A stretch of DNA of 64,000 nt from Syngnathus acus (lineage: Eukaryota > Chordata > Actinopteri > Syngnathiformes > Syngnathidae). Shown piece after piece: positions 37,001 through 49,270 of this stretch. The stretch spans positions 5,324,342-5,388,341 of the forward strand of contig NC_051090.1 of NCBI RefSeq assembly GCF_901709675.1, in the 5' to 3' direction. The position numbers were made by a program, and so were the translations under genes. Numbering within the stretch: the stretch's first letter is position 1; the number at the start of each line of letters is the position of its first letter. Below the pieces are notes generated by a model. That model did no database searches. It saw only the letters and a program-made list of their open reading frames with translations, and had not been told where the DNA came from.

Positions 37001-40000
37001 GGCCGCCTATCAAAGGCTTCGCGGACAGTTACGAGCAGATCTGCCCGCTGAGAGCTTTGTGACTCACGCGGCTTCTGCAGTTTCCTGCACTTTGCTGCCC
37101 TGGGAATAGCGGCCGGCACGGTGGAATCCACATTAGTCTGAGGTCACCCCCCCCCCCCCCCCCCCCCCCCCCGCATGCCGCTAAATTGCAGAAAGCTGGC
37201 ATGCCGCTGCTGCATCTGCGGCTGCTTTTCGTTGGCAGTCCAGCACAGACTCGGAAAGACGCGGGAAGGTAATCAGACAAAAACAAAAGGGCTTGTTTAC
37301 GCATTCCGAGCCCTGGCGTTCATCGGATTCTCCCGCAATCTTCATCCCGGAGTAAATTACAGTCACTTTACCGTATGTCAGCAGCCCCTTTTTCTAAGCC
37401 GCCTGCACTTTTCCATCTTTGTTCTGCAGCGCTGGTCTATATAAATGGTGCTGACACCAGAAGGCGGGAAGGCACCTGCGCATAACAAAATTCCACAATG
37501 CTGGACCCCTTCTATTCACGGGGGAAAATAAATATTTATGTTTGTATTCAATGTCAGCACAAGAATGATTTTTTTCCCCTTCCTGCCCCTTTACATCACT
37601 GCCACCTTCAAGCGTGTTGCACAGGCGAGTTCCAATGAGTGAGCACAGCACCTGACACGGAATACACTCCGTGGCCTTTGCCTGGCCCTCATTTACATTA
37701 TTCAAATGAGATGGGCACACAGGGAGGTGACAGAGGTCGGGACTCTGTCACAACTGTCACCTGCTCCACTGGCCAGACAGCCTTGACCCCCCCCCCCCCC
37801 CCCCCCACGCCCCCATCCCACCTGCTACGGCAGGAGAGGACAGGTAATGTAGACGACAGGAGATGGGTCCAAAAGTACCGACCAAAACAAGATTACAATT
37901 CCATTTTACTTCATTTTACATTTTAATTTAAAAAGTAGTGTTGGGGTTCATAATGGCTTAATCGAGATGTTTAAAAAAGTCTTCATTTTGTGGGATTTTT
38001 TTACATTAGCCGAGGTGCCTAATGAAGGGTCTGGCCCGTGTGTGTCTGTGCGTGCGTGCGTGCGTGCGTGTGTGTGTGTGTGTCTGTCTCGAGGGAAGTT
38101 GGTGTCACCTTACAAAAAATGAGCTGCAGAATCGGCAACATGACTGCAAGTCATTAGAACAAAGATGGCTGACTGTCCCAGCGCAACACTTAGTGCTACA
38201 CAAGCGTGTCTCCTAATGAGGAGCATGTCCCCTCCAAAATGGGAAAAACACCCGCTCACAACTACACACACACACACACGGATAGAGGGTTACAGTCTGG
38301 TTCAAATTAGTCATTTGGGAAAGGAAGCACACATCTTTTTTCAGTTTAGGGTGCACTTCATGCTCCCGCAATGACACGAGTCTAAACACTGGCCACATGC
38401 ATTCCAAGTGCACACACCTTCAAAGAGAGTTGGCAAAAAGTGGAGATAAAAAGCAGGTCGCATGTTCGATCGTGCGCATCACATTTGCATTCGATATCTT
38501 GATGACTCACTCGATCCGCCTCACACTCGAACACAGACGGCTGGAGGTTCAGTGAATGGTAGATTTGATGCTAGTACAGAAAATCACGCTCAATTGTGGG
38601 GGTGTGGGGGTGTGGGGGTGTGGGGGGGGTCACACAAATCTGGTAGCGCAGCTGCAGGCTCATGTATAAAAACCGCCAATCGTAAAAACATGGAACTACC
38701 TTTCGCAATTAGCTGCATGTTCAAAGTTTGCTGCTTTGTATTTGTGGTTAGCGTGTTGAGCTAGGTGGCCCAAAACAATATCCTTTACGGTGATGACGTT
38801 GCTTTGATTCACCTGAGGTGTGAATGATTTCACCCATTTCACACCGATTGCACTTTATGCGCAGTAAAGTCTATATTTTTATAGCCTGATTGCCTGACAG
38901 CCAGTCAATATTTGTCCTGCATGTTCTGCCAGCTCTATTTATGTTTATACGTTTAAAGTCTATTGGGACTTTATGGAACTCCCTTGTGCACCTGTGATAA
39001 TAATAGAAAAGAAACAGCAACAGGAACATCACACATAAGAACGCCTTACCAACTCTTATTGCTTCCTGTGTGGACCAAATCAAACAAGACACTGGGTTAA
39101 GAGGGTATGTCTGTCTTTAGGGCAACAGGTGCCTTGCATTCCTCTCCAGTGTCAGGCTAGCTCGCATATTTAAAGCTATTCAGTCAAGTAGTTAGCCGTA
39201 GCGACATATCCAAAGGATATGGAATAATCTGGAATAATCCAGACTATCATTGAAGTTTGTTTGTGAGAAAGCTTCACAAAGTAACTCACAATGTGATGTA
39301 CACTGACTGTGTTGCTCTGTGTGATTAATGCTAGCTTGTTAATGCTAGCTTGTTACAAAAAGCGTCTAATCCCCAATCAATAGGGGAGGAAGTTTCTTAG
39401 TTTTCTCAGAAAGAATATTCAAAGATGTCTTTCTTTCATGGGATTTCTAAGATTTCTAAACTCTGAGAATATCAGTGTTGTTTTAATCAAGCGCTTCAAA
39501 GTCTCAAGTGTGAAGTTGCGTTTCTTTTGTGTCACCTTCACACCCACACGATGAAGGAATTGGGTGCCGGAGCCAAAGTCAGACACTATAAACCCAACGA
39601 TGAACCCAGTAAATCCATAAATCCAGCAGAGGAGCCAGAGCCAGACTAGTTGTTAGCTACTAATTGCTCCATTGACGATATGGCGCCCTAGTGGCAGAAA
39701 GCAGGGATGCTCAGCTGAAAACAGCTTGTAAAGGGTCAATAATCATCTGCCTCTCGCAAGCAAAGGTCACAGTCCAATCGGACTGAATGGCGATATGATT
39801 GATTTATAGCTTTCCCCACCATTTTAGAATATCAACTCTCATTGGGGACACCCCCGGAGAAAAGCTTACATCGTGCCTAACGAGCCACTGGAAAAGCTCC
39901 AGCACTCCCCTTAGCTTTTCATTTCCACCTCAATGCCGAGCAGAGTACGCCCCTGCCCTCATTAACATGCATATTATACTGATGCAAAATACCAAAGTCC

Positions 40001-43000
40001 GTTGATCCGATCACGCGTTCCCGTCTGACCAAATTACTTCCAAGTCCCGAGTTTATGTCACAAATTAAACGATACGTAGTCGTAGGAATATGCTAACGTT
40101 TCTATACCTCCGGAGTCTCAGACATTGTGAGGGAGAGACTGTCGAACAAGTTGGAGATTCCCGCATACAGGATGTTATGAAATGGTTCGTTCGGAATTTA
40201 CGCCAAGTAATGGCTGGAGAAACTGAGTGTGACTAACCAAAATACGTGTACACAAGTAATTAAAAAATTACCATAATATGTTCCATTTTATGACTGACAG
40301 GATCATCTCAGTGCCATCGGTCATGTCATGGTTTGTGCACCTGGCATGGGATGGATTCCCGCTAAATGTCCTCTTCTCATCCGCCTTGTGATTGGTTCGT
40401 GAGGTTCTGGGCAAAAGTGTTTAGTGAACGTCTAAAACAAGTTTGACTCATTTCCACAACATATTTCATCAGGGTGGAAGATTCCCCTAGTACTTCACTT
40501 GCTCCCCCACCTGTTCTCATACTCTGGGCGCCATCCAACTCAAACGTGAACTCAGAAAACCCGAGAGATGCTGCTTGCGGAGAGAAAGTTAGTAAACACA
40601 ACGCGAGTCGCTCGGACGTTGGGTCAGAACTGAGCTGGTACGGCAAACCTTACTGCTCATGAGTTTTAATCAATTCTTTACGTATAGCATACCGTGAAAT
40701 AATCCTGTACACGGAGCTACTTTTCCTCTTTACGATTTGTCATTCGAAAGCCGTTGCTAGGCAGGGCTTTGCAGCTGTCTCATTAACAGTCTCTGACCCG
40801 GGACAGGATATGATGCCGACCTGCCTCTTGTAAACACTGGCTGCGTGTTTTCCCCTCTCAAGCATGTTGTACTTCAACATACGCGCGTGTCCAAAAGAAA
40901 AACACATCAAGGAAGGAGTTATTTTTAGCAACTTTAGCGATCACATGATACTTTGTTTCCTTAGCTGGTGTGGCTGTTTTGGTATATTTCGCGCTATCGT
41001 TGACTCTTGAGGTCGCGGTGGATGTGTGGCTAGCACATTCACCTCACGGTTCGGGAGTTCGAAAACCAGGCTACGATCTTTCTGTGTGGAGTTTGCATGT
41101 TCTGCCCGTTGCTTGTGTAGCTAACATAGCTAACAAGATGGTCCGGCAATAGCAAAATCAGAAAAGTAGGTCACCGTGGCAATAATAAGCCGAGACTCAG
41201 CTATCCATTTGTTGGGCTTAAATTTTTTTAGATGCAATTATCAACGATTAAATGATAATAATAAATAATAATTGATTGAGAATTAACAATTATTTAGAAA
41301 TACCAGATAAGTTAGCTCACATCTCGCATTGATAACCGTCAAAATGCGGAAACCCAAAGCTTTGCTCTTTGTGTGCATTTGAGTGTATGTTTGTGTACGT
41401 TTGCGCATGTGCAGCAACGTCTTTCTCCGAGCACTTTGAAGAGGTAAGCGATATGCTGACAGACCGCCCTCGTTCTGACGAGGCTTTCAGAAAAAAAAAA
41501 AAAAGCATCAATCTGAAGTTGAAGGCTCTTTCATCACAATCTGTAACTCTAGAACACCCACTGTTGGTTTTGTGTTGTTATTTTCAATCTCTTCTGTCCA
41601 ACTCATTTTACTCCCTCATCAAATGCCACTTTTCCTCCCTGTGGCCTCTTCCCTCAGCTGTTCCATGCCACTGTTCCGCTGGGATTGATACAATATTTTC
41701 CAGCCCTCAATTAGCACATCGCTTGTTGACTAATTCAAAATGTTTTTACGCCTGAGAAGGTGCTGGAAAAACTGAGTGGCGTGGAGGTGAGGCCGACAGG
41801 AACCCGTACCGGCGCTAGAGGACGGGTCGACTTTTAAAGCAGCTGTTGCGGAAGCGGAGGATCCGAGTTCGTTTGGTATCCGATTCACCGCTGCGGTCAT
41901 TAAATATGTACGAAGTACCACTCCAATTTTCAGCCGCGCTACCGTATCAGTATCAAGAAATCGTGTGGGTCAATAGGCTTTAAGCCTGATTGAAAGCTTC
42001 GGCGCCCATTTGTAGCTAAATAAGCAGCTTTGTGTGGTATTACGAGATGCGACCGCATGTTCGAGTTAAGCTTTTGACAAGACCGCCGGGCCTTTGGCGC
42101 AAGGCTCCAATCAAAGGAAATGAGAGGATGAGTGAACGGGGACGTGACATAAAGCGAATATGAATATATTGATGAACATTTATATATTTACAAAGACAGC
42201 TGATGGCTGGCGTTAATCTGCATATTTGTCAAATACGCACTGGGGGAATGGGAGGCAACAATATTTGAAAGATTGTGCTGTTGTTCTTTTTAATAAATAC
42301 TTGCAGGGCTGCACCTGCAGATTTGTGTAGTTAGTTTGAAAAATATCATTTTTTTGGAGGCTTCAGTTTCATTATCACCTATTTTTCACAGTAAATATAT
42401 TTACCTATTTACTGCATATTAGCATTTTCTGAAGAATTTAGGGGGGATTTCCAAAGAATTTGAATAGTCGTAATAATATGTAAAAAAAAATATTGTCCAA
42501 CAGTACGCATCGTTTTATTTAATAAAGAGTAGTGATTTAAAAATGGATGTCCATGAATAAGCTTGCCGGTGATTTTAACTTAATAATTCCGCTCCTTAAA
42601 TGATGCCATTTAACAAGTCGTGCAGCAAATGCGTGACATTACAATAACTAAATAAATGAACTTTTTCCTCAAATACTACAATGATGCCGATAAGGTATCT
42701 GCTCTGCATGCTCGACCGCTGCAACTGAAATAGTTTCTTGTCGTACCTGGCAGCGATAAACGCTTGAGTGAGTGCAGACAGCTTCCCAATGTAAGTCACC
42801 TCACCTTGACTTTCAAACAAGTTTGTGTAGGTGCGAAAAGACATTTCCAAGTGCCTCATTTGGACAGGTGAGCAAATGTCACTCACAACTTGGAACAGTG
42901 GCAACAAGCCTGCCAGTGACTTGAACGCAACAGCTGCTCCTTCCCCTCCACCTCGGTAGCCGTGTGGAAAAACTCTGACTCACCCGGTCGTGTTCAAAAA

Positions 43001-44065
43001 GCGCCATTAACAAATACATAAATATGACAGTCCCAGCATTGCAGCGGGACTCTGAGAGTGACGGACATGGAGCAAGGGCAGCTCATGAGTCAGCTCCTCT
43101 GACCTGGTCAAATGTCTGAAAGACATCCATTGAAGGACACAATGAGGTGCGGCCGCTGCACTTCTCAGGTGTCCTGCCAACCGCATGCGTAGCAAGTTTT
43201 ATCTACGCTAAAAAGTCTTAGCGAGGTTTTGATAAGAGGACCAAAAATGTAGGACATAAGCTAATAATATTTACGACAACAAGCATAATTTAAAAAGCCC
43301 CAAAATTGAGAATGAAATCTATGCGGATGCACGCAAAGCCAGATTCGGGCCACTTTCCTCAGCATCAAAATAGTGCGTGTTTCCATGGATACCAGCCGCT
43401 CGCAATAGATGCGCTTTCATCACAGTTTTGATAAGTTCCTCCCCGGTGACCCTTTTTGTTTTTCCATTCTAATGTCTTTCCTCAAAGAAAATAAATGCAG
43501 CACCGGGTGTCCCCATGAGGATCTTAAATCCACACCGGAGCGTGCTTGTCTTACCTAGCAACCTGCGTCTTCTTTACGCTAAACACAACACAAGAAGCTG
43601 AGATGCGGGAGATCCCTACGAGCAGCAATAAAAGAGATAAGAAAGTCCAACAATAAAAATCAAACGTCACAAGATGCACGGCGCCCTCGAAGAACGCTGC
43701 GTCAGCGACTTACTGTCAGCGTAGTTTTTCCGCCGCGTGCCGTCCACCTTGCCCGTCTTGTCAATGCACAGGAAGAACTTGTTGGCCGAGTAAAGCCGCC
43801 GTAGCCGCACGTCGCCCTCCAGGTGATTGTAACTTCTCGTATGCCTCTCCAACGTCCACGAGCAGTTGGCGCCGCCCGCCAGAACCCGAAGGGGCTCGCG
43901 TCCCAGCCCGGGAGTGCAGGCCCCCGAGGCGGCGGCCGTGGTGGCCAGCAGCAAGGCCAGGCAGAAGGAGGCCGCGCCGGGTTGCGGGGGAGGCCGTCGC
44001 CTGGCCGTGGCATCGGAGGGTTCAGGCGGATGGAGGTGAGCGACGGATGGCGTCCATCTGCACAT
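28054..44065 (-). CDS. fgf22: Fibroblast growth factor 22
   Basis: Secreted paracrine FGF of the FGF3/7/10/22 subfamily, acting through FGFR2b/FGFR1b with heparan sulfate; in mammals FGF22 is a presynaptic organiser. Three coding exons on the minus strand: 44065-43714, 29646-29543 (104 bp, the canonical FGF middle exon) and 28248-28054. They join to 216 residues. An Arg/Pro-rich N-terminus precedes a hydrophobic signal core at about 31-48 and an N-glycosylation sequon NCS at 67. The beta-trefoil begins at HLEGDVR (81). [13 protein letters not shown] and the heparin-binding glycine box ([13 protein letters not shown]) lie in exon 3, and the C-terminus ends [22 protein letters not shown] in exon 2 matches FGF22 better than FGF10. 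It is divergent from polrmt, as in human. FGF10 is the main alternative; synteny argues against it. The N-terminus is longer than in human FGF22 (170 residues), so the start is less certain than the core. Confidence 0.92.
29686..29704 (+). repeat. GT microsatellite
   Basis: About nine and a half GT units after a T run, immediately outside fgf22 exon 2 on the acceptor side, 40 bp from the exon boundary. Confidence 0.85.
35970..36018 (+). mobile_element. hAT-like transposon end fragment
   Basis: The motif CGGGTGGTCAATCTTTGGCC followed by CTGGGCCATATATGGCC resembles the terminal region of hAT elements common in vertebrate genomes. Only one end is visible and the fragment is short. The assignment is from memory. 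Confidence 0.4.
36111..36170 (-). mobile_element. Retroelement-terminus fragment (Penelope-like candidate)
   Basis: On the minus strand the segment holds TTCAGATGAG followed shortly by CGAAACATC. It closely resembles the end of a dispersed fish repeat with a conserved GATGAG...CGAAACGTC core. Similar cores in Penelope-like elements belong to a hammerhead ribozyme. Only the terminus is visible and no reverse transcriptase sequence is nearby. Confidence 0.35.
37147..37172 (+). repeat. Poly-C tract (26 C)
   Basis: Uninterrupted run of 26 C in fgf22 intron 1. A further run of 20 C lies at 37787-37806. Confidence 0.8.
38041..38086 (+). repeat. Compound TGCG/TG microsatellite
   Basis: GTGC-type tetranucleotide units pass into plain TG dinucleotides. 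Ordinary simple repeat inside fgf22 intron 1. Confidence 0.8.
38595..38630 (+). repeat. Four-unit TGTGGGGG array
   Basis: A tandem octamer gives G runs of 5, 5, 5 and 8 separated by TGT (38598-38629), an ideal G-quadruplex pattern on the plus strand, which is the template strand for fgf22 transcription. Confidence 0.8.
41011..41118 (+). mobile_element. tRNA-derived SINE 5' fragment
   Basis: A box-A-like TGGCTAGCAC and a box-B-like GGTTCGGGAGTTCGAAAACC, followed by TGTGTGGAGTTTGCATGTTCTGCCC, match the head of a widespread teleost short retroposon as I remember it. The copy is truncated and mutated. It is a retroposon relic and not a tRNA gene. Confidence 0.55.
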
Positions 44066-47000
44066 GGTGGGTCACACTCCCCCGGTGCAAGCTGTAGGCA
44101 TGCTGATGGCTGGGAGACGTCCCAGTGCGAGAGTCCTGAGGAGAGAGGGCAGCCGCTCACAGGGGACCCCCCGCCCCTTAGATGTGGATCAAAAAAAGCT
44201 TCCTACTGCAACAAGCTTGTCAAAGTTCCTCCGACGGTTGTCATCTTGTTCCTTTCACATCTCTTCATTTGATGAAAGTTCCACTCGCTCCGCTCTCCTC
44301 CTCGCCGTGAAGGTTGCCTTCCCGTTGAAAGTCCTGAAGGATGATGCTTGTGTGTTTGTGTTTATATATACATGTATATCTCTGTATGTGTGTCTGCGTG
44401 CGTGCGTGTGTGTATGTGTGCACCTTGCGATGGTCTGCTCTTTCCAGCTGGGCGGGAACAAGTTGCCTGTCTGAGCTGCTGACCCGTGGCTGGGAAGGAG
44501 TTGAATGAGGGTTGATGACTGACTGTGTGTGAGTGTGTGTTTGTGTTGCCAAGAGAGGGAGGGAGGGAGCGAGCCCGTCTGCATGTGTCAGAGTGAGCGG
44601 CAGCCGGCGAGTGTGTGTCAGCTCACTCGCTCGCGCGGGGCAGTGAAGCAGTAAGCCCGTCGACGGCCTGACGCTCTGCTCAGTGGGAGCGCCGGCTGAC
44701 TCGCCGTGCATTTTATTTGATCCTGGGCAGGGCTAGCGGCATCCGAGGAAGGACGGGGTGGGGTTCTGGGGGGGCGATTGTAAGGAGAGAGCAGAGGAGG
44801 CGGGATCTGCAAACTCATTCATAACCATTTCTTGCAAATGAGAAAAGTTTCAATCGGTCTTGTGGTGAGGAAAAAAAAATGTTTGGGTTTGAGAGAATCT
44901 ACATTTTGGCTTTGGGTCTATATGCGAGCAGGTTTGTCCTTAGAAACTGAGCTTTGTGGACAGACATTCAAAATGTCTGACGCTGTATTGGTAGAGGAAG
45001 GACTTTAATTTAGCCCAAAAAAAACTTAAAATTAAACTCAACGTGGCGAGACGTTGGCATTGAGTCCTGATTTCTTTATTGTCACACCTCGCATGTAACT
45101 GAAAAGTGGGGAAAACAAACTTGCAGTTTCCCTTAGAACATTCAAAGACTCGAACAAAAAAAAAGAAATATTTGCCAAGAGCACAACACACAATTCCAAA
45201 ATGTGACTAAGTGCGCTTGTGGAAATGTGGCTTTAATAGCCTCAATGCCGCTGGCCTTTAGTTTGTCAAGTGAGGTGAAAACAAGCAATTAACCCCTTGG
45301 TGGGGATGCAAAGTTGAAAGATGCTCTCGTGAGGTTTCTCAGTTAGTGCTGCTAATTAGCTCCTTCTAAAGGGCTCCTTTGAGCAGCACCCTGAGGCCAA
45401 AGTCCACCAGTACTGCTGGAAGTGGGTTGCGGGGCCGCACTTTTCGGGAAAAAAAATGGTTGACAGTCACTACACACTCCTTTGCATGTTAACCCCCCCA
45501 CACACTCCTTTACAACAACACACACCTCACCCCCCTCAGACGTGTTGTCTGCCTAGCCTCCATTTAAGACGTCATAAAAATAAAACGATGAGAAAATGAC
45601 GGGTCTGCCAAAAGCTCCTTGAGGTTACGAACCTTACAGCCTCTGTGCCATGTGTGAGAGAATTAGAGGAACTGAAAACTTAACATTGTATATCAAAAGT
45701 CAACGATCGTAATGCTCAGTTCACTTCTTGTAGCAAATTGCTGACTCATCAGAAGCTCGTGGCTTATGCTCCCAATGGAACCCCGTTGTCGGTCATAAGA
45801 TCTCCGAAGCCATTAGCCGCCTTTTGTTTCTTACTTTGGTTTAATCGAGAGACACAGAGTCATGAAGCTCAAATCAATGGCAAAAAAGGTGAAATGTGAT
45901 CACGTCTTCACCGCAAACCGCTTGAAGTTGCGTGCGGAAAAGTCAGACAGGAAAAAAGTTCACGATCAAGAATCTTATTCATTCTTTTACTTTTATTTGT
46001 TAGTTACAATGATTATAAAGACATTCTTAAGATCCTCTTGAATTTTTTCTTTGGCTTTATGTTTATTGTTAATTTATGAAGAACTTTATTAATTTATGTT
46101 TATTGTAGTACTGATGTCGGTATCGGTGCCGATACCAGCATTATTTCATTATATCTTCATAAAATAATCAAATTATGATCATTTTTGATGCAACTGCCCT
46201 TTTTGACCTTTTGGAGAGAAAAAAATATTGTCATCAAATAATTTTGCTGGGATGCACACAAATACACACACAATCTAAAAACGACGCTCAAAAACACGAG
46301 TGGACAAAGTTGAATCAGGTCTTATGCCAAAAATATTTTCTCCCAACAACATGGAATTTCCATGCAGGTCTGTCCAATCCCGAGTGCCACCCACTCACCC
46401 GAGTAGGATGCTCTCAAGTGGTGGAACCTAATCTTTTCCCAGCAGGGATCCAAGCGCCTCTGCAAGTGTATGAATGGAGATAATATCTCTATAATGAGGC
46501 CTGTTTTGTAGCATCAAAGTAGTCAAAAGGGGCTGAAATCCGAACCCACCTCCCCACCCCACCCTGCCTTGCCCCGACAATCCCTCAGTACCAGCGCCCT
46601 TTTATTAATTGTTTTGTCTGCCTGCTAGGTCGCTTGCTTTACTGCCGTGTTTGCGTTTTAGCCGCTTACCCTTGACCTAGCATGTTGCAAGATTTCACTT
46701 GATCAAACTCTAGTTCCACTGTATGTAATAATAAATATTTCAACATCCCGACAATGACGACAATAACCGCTAAAATGTCGATGAGCCTAATGGCTGACCT
46801 GCCATGACTTCCCTGCGAGTGACAAGTTATTCTGCCTCAATTAAGACGCACTTGTCTACACAAAATTGACACGACCTCAAGCAAAGTCATTTCACTTATT
46901 AAAGTGTGTTGGGAACTCCGTTAAGTGGAATGTGAGTCACAACAGTCCAGTAAAGATTCCTTCAGTCTGGTTGTAATGGACTTTACCCGACGTTAAGTAA

Positions 47001-48669
47001 TGTAATGTGATGAGTAATGTTTCATAATTGCGGTTTGTTTGAAAGTTTAGACGGAATGTAAAAAATCCTTAATGTGCTTCTTGGAGGCTGGACTTCTGAT
47101 GCAGTTAAATTATTGTGGGGAAATAACATAAAGGGACATGGCAGGGGAGTCAGCAAAATATACTTTATTGGGTATGTGAAATTGATTTTTTGTGTAAACG
47201 GCAAAAACGGAAATGTGCCGGCTCTTCTATATGTAAGTGAAGACCCAATGGGTTGTTTTGTCCACATGGCAAAGGTCAGTAACTCCATGTAAGCGGACGA
47301 TGCAACTCGAGCACCCCCCCCAATACGGGTCTCCGTGTTACTGTGGCCAGGTGAAGTCGTTCCAAAGAAAACCCTCTCTGCATCTGTTAAACAAATAAGG
47401 AGCCCCTACAAAGGTGTGCACAAGAATCCACATGATCAAAGTATACGAGAATGGCAGCCTTGTCCCGGCTCGGCCATTATCAGGCCCCATGAATGCTTGT
47501 CTTCTCTTTTGTCGGCCCGAGCATTGACAGTCACTCACCCGGCAATGACTGTCACACCAGCGCAAAGAGCCAGCCGCCGACAGGGGCCGACCACATCAAA
47601 CGAGGCTGTCAAAGAGGTAGTGGAGGCTGGTGGTGGTGGTGGGGAGGGGTGGGGGGGCGCTCGTGAACCGTGGCAACAAACACCTCCCTATCCTCACCTA
47701 GGGCTCAGCGGCAGACACCCACCGCTGTGCTCTGAGCCGCTGCCTCCGCTGAGAAAAGATGTACTGCCAGGACCTCATTTCCCTCGCAGGAACTCCCCCC
47801 ATTGCCCTCCTGGCCCTTTCTCCCTCTGTCAAGTAGCGCTTGTGTTAACCTCCAGCCTAGCGCGACACAAAAGAGCGCTAAAGTGTTTAAGAATGCTTTA
47901 TGGATGCATGACAAGAGGGAGGGCGACTGCCGGGGGTCAGAAAGTATACAGGATGTGAATGAGATGAATTCACTTTTGCTTTACTGCTGAGTCACACTTG
48001 AGTTGAGCTTTGGGATGTTTCCAACCACGCCGATGCTAAAAAGACGGCTGGCCGCCAAGCCACAGTTGTTGATTTTTTTTTTTTTTTCTTTTTCCCACAG
48101 GGATTAAAGAGTTAAAGAGTACAGTTGAACTGGTTGACCTCCAATTTGTTCCAATATCGAAACAATTTGAATTTTTTTGTACTCGGCCTTCAGAAAGCCT
48201 TTGTGAATGGTACCATCTTTTAAATAACAATTGTACTACCATACGTTATCCAACCACTTAAAAATATAATTCAGATCCTAATTAGAACCACTCACCTCAT
48301 TGATGGAGATGTTAATGGTGAAGGAACAGGAAGGTGTTGTAGTGAGTTCCATGTCATCTAGAACCCGTTTGGGCATAAAACCCGTTATTAGATCCATGTT
48401 TAGGATAAACCTCAATGCAAAATCAAGTAAAAGTACTCATTTCAGGCTGCCTATCATATGCCCAATGGAAACGGAACTGCAAGGTGTTTGCAGAGCAATA
48501 CTGTCACCTGGTGGAGTTGTATTTATTGCTGGGATGATTACTAGTACTAGGTGTTGTGAATCATAAATACACCTTGGCAACTGCGTGGTGAAATATTTGT
48601 GTATATCAGTTACATTTAATTGGACTGCTCATAATTTACTGGGAAGTTTGAAATTTCCAGTTCTATGAT

Positions 48670-48780
48670 TTAGAGCTGTAACTAACAATATAGTAATCAA
48701 TTAATCTGTCGATTATTTTGCCGATTAATCGATAAATTAGGGGGAAACCGTTTTCCATCTTTATATTCAAAAACGACATT
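48670..48780 (+). mobile_element. Diverged hAT-like or MITE fragment
   Basis: It shares the pattern GCTGTAACTAA ... ATTAATCTGTCGA with 4003-4053 and continues with an AT-rich palindromic core (CGATTAATCG). The start resembles a hAT-type TAGGGCTG end. I recall it as a common dispersed fish repeat but cannot name the family. Confidence 0.4.
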
Positions 48781-49243
48781 ATTTCACGATAACTGTGCAG
48801 AAAACAAATTATGATTATAGAATGAATCAGAATGTAGTTCATAACATGTAAAATGGCCATAAATGTTTTTCCAAAGAGCAGATGCCTAATTTTGATGAAA
48901 ATGCTAAGGATTTGGACAATTATTAATGATATAATTTTTTATGTTTAGTTTGTGAAGCAAATAATATAAAAGGGGGGCGTGATGCTATATTAGTACAAGT
49001 GAGTATTTACAATGCTCTATGGCGACACTGACACCTGTAGGCCGAACACAGTACTTCCCCAATTAAATGAATTGCGTTTCAAATGTTTGGAAAACAGAAA
49101 AAGAAGGGGCGGACTACCAAATTTAATTTTTTGCACTGTATGGCCAGAACTAAAGGCACACTACAGCATCGATGTATCTGCGATTTTCTACTTATGTCTG
49201 TGCGTAACGATAGCTCGACCTTGCGACTAACTTAGTCTGGAAC

Positions 49244-49252
49244 AAAATGGCG
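49244..49252 (+). promoter_or_regulatory. YY1-like element at the polrmt 5' end
   Basis: AAAATGGCG, the core of the YY1 site often found just downstream of vertebrate start sites, lies 20-30 nt before the polrmt start codon. It also contains an upstream ATG that opens a four-codon frame. Confidence 0.35.
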
Positions 49253-49270
49253 CCCTAGTGCTGGGATGCA

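Larger units (their letters stand above)
29647..43713 (-). other. fgf22: fgf22 intron 1 (14 kb)
   Basis: This long first intron holds no recognisable exon or RNA gene. It contains GT/CA microsatellites (29686-29704, 35615-35647, 38041-38086, 38268-38279), C runs at 37147-37172 and 37787-37806, a G-rich octamer array at 38595-38630, and transposon relics at 35970-36018, 36111-36170 and 41011-41118. Several GC-richer blocks (31000-31140, 32640-33050, 34440-34900) look less eroded than their surroundings and may be regulatory. That is an impression, not a measured conservation. Confidence 0.6.
44066..49270. other. Divergent intergenic region between fgf22 and polrmt
   Basis: The fgf22-proximal part (about 43700-44800) is GC- and CpG-rich with TG repeats near 44350-44420 and 44520-44545. 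It probably holds the fgf22 5' UTR and promoter. The middle has no recognised gene. Features seen are a short inverted repeat at 46119-46136, a CTCF-like site at 48501-48514 on the minus strand, and a repeat fragment at 48670-48780. The polrmt-proximal end lacks an obvious CpG island or TATA box. Confidence 0.55.

Noticed and set aside
36838-37304. Gly-rich minus-strand reading frame near 37150
   Set aside because: The polyglycine is translated from the poly-C tract; no gene evidence.
39670-39690. CTCF-like match beside GGCGCCCTAGTGG, with a copy of that word at 49249-49260
   Set aside because: Reverse complement lacks two G positions of the core motif, and the repeated word suggests a dispersed repeat fragment.
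41011-41118. Possible tRNA gene
   Set aside because: Box A and box B-like motifs are present but no cloverleaf with a plausible anticodon arm is evident, and the downstream sequence matches a retroposon body.
44265-44711. 148-codon open frame on the minus strand upstream of fgf22
   Set aside because: Its Thr/His-rich part is translated CA/TG microsatellite. More likely 5' UTR or promoter sequence of fgf22.
47335-47958. 207-codon open frame on the plus strand
   Set aside because: Non-ATG start, low-complexity Gly/Pro stretch from simple sequence, no homology recognised.
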